From the NCBI GenBank assembly GCA_050291245.1, contig JBNKJP010000001.1, positions 30,706-94,705 of the forward strand: 64,000 nt of DNA, written 5' to 3'. The notes under the pieces are model-generated. The model searched no databases, was not told where the DNA came from, and saw only the letters and a program-made list of their open reading frames with translations. Each line of letters begins with the position of its first letter. Within the stretch, counting starts at the first letter, position 1. The stretch comes from Thiodiazotropha sp050291245 (GTDB taxonomy: Bacteria; Pseudomonadota; Gammaproteobacteria; Chromatiales; Chromatiaceae). Shown here in pieces: positions 62,155 to 64,000 of this stretch. Made by a program: the position numbers and the translations under genes.

Positions 62155-62805
62155 ATGGAAAACGTCACCCAGATTCACAGCATGCCCCGATTGAACGAAG
62201 CCGCTCCCGCCTTCCAGGCGCCGACCACCCATGGGGTAAAAAAACTCGAGGACTATCGCGGCCAGTGGCTGGTGCTGTTCTCCCACCCGGCGGACTTCAC
62301 CCCGGTCTGCACCACGGAATTCATCGCCTTCGCCCAGCGTCATGCCGAATTCCAAACGGTCGGATGCGAGCTGATCGGATTGTCGATTGACAGCACTTAC
62401 TCCCACATCGCCTGGAAGCGCAACATCAAGGAGAAGTTCGGCGTGGATATCGGCTTCCCGATCATCGCCGATCTGTCGATGCAGGTGGCCCGGGCCTACG
62501 GCATGATCCAGCCAGGCGCCAGCGACACCTCCGCGGTACGGGCCACCTTCATCATCGATCCCAACGGCGTGTTGAGAGCCATGATCTACTACCCGATGAC
62601 CAACGGCCGCTCCATCGATGAGATCCTGCGCCTGGTCAAGGCCCTGCAGACCTCCGATGAACACCAGGTCGCTACCCCGGAAGCCTGGCGACCGGGAGAC
62701 AAGGTGATCGTGCCGCCCCCCGCCAGCGCGGAAGAGGCCCAGGCCCGCAGCGAAAGCGGTGAGTATGAGTGCACCGACTGGTACTTCTGCAAGAAGGCCG
62801 TCTAA
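62155..62805 (+). CDS. peroxiredoxin (Prx6 subfamily type)
   Basis: 216 residues. The peroxidatic Cys lies in HPADFTPVCTTEF (about residue 50), with the Thr/Arg partners of the Prx6 group. The C-terminus ends YECTDWYFCKKAV, whose two Cys may resolve the sulfenate as in archaeal-type Prx6 proteins. It reduces hydrogen and organic peroxides. AGAGGTAAAC upstream serves as ribosome site. Two terminators follow, so it is a single-gene unit. Confidence 0.93.
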   Translation: MENVTQIHSMPRLNEAAPAFQAPTTHGVKKLEDYRGQWLVLFSHPADFTPVCTTEFIAFAQRHAEFQTVGCELIGLSIDSTYSHIAWKRNIKEKFGVDIGFPIIADLSMQVARAYGMIQPGASDTSAVRATFIIDPNGVLRAMIYYPMTNGRSIDEILRLVKALQTSDEHQVATPEAWRPGDKVIVPPPASAEEAQARSESGEYECTDWYFCKKAV

Positions 62806-62814
62806 ACTTGAGAT

Positions 62815-62849
62815 GAGGAAGGTCTCACGACCTTCCTCTGAATCTTTTT
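62815..62849 (+). terminator. intrinsic terminator after the peroxiredoxin gene
   Basis: GAGGAAGGTC, loop TCAC and GACCTTCCTC form a perfect 10-bp stem, followed by TGAATCTTTTT. It starts 10 bp after the stop codon. Confidence 0.82.
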
Positions 62850-62905
62850 CCTTAAGATACGGGTCAGGCCGGGGCAGCTGGTCTTGACCACTAAGTAAAC
62901 CCTAA

Positions 62906-62941
62906 CAAAAAGCCCCGCTCTACTCTGAACGGGGCTTTTTT
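62906..62941 (+). terminator. second intrinsic terminator
   Basis: AAAAAGCCCCG and CGGGGCTTTTTT form a stem with A- and T-runs on both sides, so it can work in both directions. It separates the peroxiredoxin gene from the Rhs-associated genes. Confidence 0.82.
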
Positions 62942-62943
62942 GG

Positions 62944-62999
62944 AAAACCAAAATGGTGACTGTCCCGGTTTAAAACCAAAATGGTGACTGTCCCGGTTT
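62944..62999. repeat. perfect tandem duplication of 28 bp
   Basis: The unit contains ATGGTGACTGTCCCGG and stands twice head to tail (62944-62971 and 62972-62999). Two shorter echoes of its end (TCCCGGTTTA) follow. It marks the border between core genes and the accessory Rhs/IS segment. The GTGACTGTCCC word is reminiscent of short repeats linked to IS200/RAYT-type transposases, but that is from memory and unproven here. Confidence 0.8.
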
Positions 63000-63033
63000 A
63001 TCCCGGTTTATCCTGGTAATTTGGCACTCTACA

Positions 63034-63330
63034 CTATGGGGAAACAGATCGTTTTAATGAAACAAAATAACTCAGTTCTCTAGATTCTACATCATTTAGC
63101 TCAGACATTGTTTTATTGACTTCCAAATTACCCTCGAGCACCTGTATAGCCTTATGAGTATTTGCTTCCCGTAATAATTCTAATAAATATTTGTTTAGCT
63201 TCGCAGTAGTATCTTGTAGATTTGCTTCAATTTTTAAAGCATTCTTATATTCAAGATGTCGCCCATACGCATACGCCAAAAACATTAACAATAACACAAC
63301 AGCGATTAATGTTATTTGTTTAATCTTCAC
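63034..63330 (-). CDS. small membrane-anchored protein, candidate Rhs immunity protein
   Basis: 98 residues, AT-rich. One N-terminal membrane helix (ITLIAVVLLLMFLAYAYG, residues about 5-22) is followed by a helical, charged domain likely outside the cytoplasm. No known family was recognised. It starts 6 bp after the stop of the Rhs fragment on the same strand, the position of an immunity gene for a C-terminal Rhs toxin. That role is an inference from context only. Confidence 0.6.
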   Translation of the reverse strand: MKIKQITLIAVVLLLMFLAYAYGRHLEYKNALKIEANLQDTTAKLNKYLLELLREANTHKAIQVLEGNLEVNKTMSELNDVESRELSYFVSLKRSVSP

Positions 63331-63336
63331 TTACTC

Positions 63337-63723
63337 TCACCCCCGATTAGAAGACGGAAGACACGCCTGATTATCATCGTCTTTGTCACAATCTGGAACA
63401 AGGCCTTGCCAACAATCCATCGACCATTTTCCCCAAGCAGCTCTGCATGCCATAGTGTGTGCATTACCCCACCCACCATTTGTACAATTACTTAAGATTC
63501 CGCTTTGCCCTATTGCTGTACAGCTTGCGTTTTTAGGCTTACATTTCGGAATACCATATGTGGGACTAGGGCGACTTGACATCAAACCATAAATATCACT
63601 TAAGTTAACTGGATTACTATCTACATATGCGTAGGTATTAAGCCCTCCGTTCAAGCCTATCGGATCACTTTGCAGATACCTTCCAGTAGTCGGATCGTAA
63701 TCTCTGAAGTAGTTGTAAACTTC
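63337..63723 (-). pseudogene. 3' fragment of an rhs gene: core end plus Cys-rich C-terminal domain
   Basis: The frame begins with YNYFRDYDPTTGRY, then LQSDPIGLNGG and NTYAYVDSNPVNLSDIYGL, the classic end of the Rhs core just before the variable toxin tip. About 80 residues follow with seven Cys (KCKPKNASC...NCTNGG...ACRAAWG...DCWQG...DCDKDD...ACLP). Upstream the match stops near 63720 and an in-frame TAA lies four codons before it, so the rest of the rhs gene is lost or displaced. No usable start with a ribosome site is seen apart from a TTG inside the core. Confidence 0.8.
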
Positions 63724-63891
63724 TCGTCCTTACGATCGTTTTCAACTAACTTTCCGGTTTTCCCTATGCACTCAGTCCGTTAGCAACCGATTTTCCCCGA
63801 CATGCCTCCTGGATTCCATTTTTCGCCCTAGACGCACTTTTTCGCTTAACTCGGGCAAGATTGACGTGGTCAAGCTTTTTGTGACACCCCG

Positions 63892-64000
63892 TTAAGCCGC
63901 TTTCTCGACTTCCAGTAGTTTTCTTTCAAAATCTTGTGGGCTCATATAACCCAGGTACGAATGCAGACGCTTGCTGTTATAAAACATGGCAATGTATTCC
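63892..64000 (-). mobile_element. end of an IS3-family transposase (OrfB), cut by the window edge
   Basis: The last 35 codons are visible: YIAMFYNSKRLHSYLGYMSP, then QDFERKLLEVEKAA and TAA. The YNxxRxHSxLGxxSP motif is diagnostic of IS3-family integrase-type transposases. The IS right end may be the TGACGTGGTC...GACACC segment at 63862-63890, which begins with TG as expected. The bulk of the element lies beyond the window. Confidence 0.85.

Noticed and set aside
1..64000. CRISPR arrays
   Set aside because: The only repeated words are palindromic REP/MITE units scattered far apart; there are no regularly spaced direct repeats and no cas genes.
1..64000. tRNA or rRNA genes
   Set aside because: No cloverleaf with a T-loop GTTCRANNC and 3' acceptor pairing, and no rRNA sequence, was found by reading the gaps.

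Overview
The window is a 64 kb piece of a Gram-negative, gammaproteobacterial chromosome that is GC-rich by eye. The evidence is the LPS assembly gene lptD beside surA and pdxA, the ubiquinone hydroxylases, and E. coli-like gene neighbourhoods (ygfB-pepP-ubiH-ubiI next to the gcv genes; zapA-6S RNA-ygfA; rlmH-maf-rng-yhdP with tldD/pmbA). The species cannot be fixed from the sequence. A free-living, respiring gammaproteobacterium outside the enterics fits best. Almost all of the window is core housekeeping DNA, densely packed into short operons. Mobile material is limited to small non-coding elements in the gaps and a broken Rhs/IS3 region at the right edge.

Layout. 1-3.2 kb: the end of a NYN nuclease/cold-shock-like gene, a Nudix hydrolase, and ppx behind a 46-bp perfect palindrome. 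3.4-12 kb: htpX, then a six-gene bat (aerotolerance) operon (MoxR ATPase, DUF58, DUF4381, two VWA proteins, BatD). 12-15.7 kb: two methyltransferases, a 232-bp MITE, lgt and an XRE regulator. 15.8-23 kb: moeA, a PfkB kinase, and the glycine cleavage operon gcvT-gcvH-gcvPA-gcvPB behind a sigma70-type promoter, a tandem glycine riboswitch and an intrinsic terminator. 23-29 kb: ubiI-like, ubiH, pepP and ygfB on the minus strand, divergent from a ZapB-like gene, zapA, 6S RNA and ygfA. 29-33.5 kb: a histone H1-like Lys/Ala repeat protein, ilvA, rpiA and a porin. 33.9-46 kb: amgK and an RND efflux pair, divergent from lptD-surA-pdxA, then a PAS-GGDEF-EAL protein. 46-57 kb: pmbA, tldD, a nitrilase-family amidase, yhdP, rng, maf and rlmH, all on the minus strand. 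57-63 kb: rhlB, a cysteine-cluster protein, a second Nudix protein, an MliC-like lipoprotein, an AraC-OGT fusion, an unknown exported protein and a peroxiredoxin. 63-64 kb: a small membrane protein, the 3' end of an rhs gene and the end of an IS3-family transposase.

The most distinctive non-genic content is four families of short inverted-repeat elements. They are a REPIN-like pair of palindromes (four full copies and three single or broken ones), a 160-bp MITE present twice and nearly identical with TAA flanks, a 232-bp MITE flanked by CTAG, and a 73-bp mini-element. None of these has a transposase gene in the window. The best candidate for something undescribed is the orphan Rhs C-terminal domain, which is Cys-rich and followed 6 nt later by a small membrane-anchored protein. 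It has the layout of an effector/immunity pair. No CRISPR array, prophage or tRNA gene was seen.
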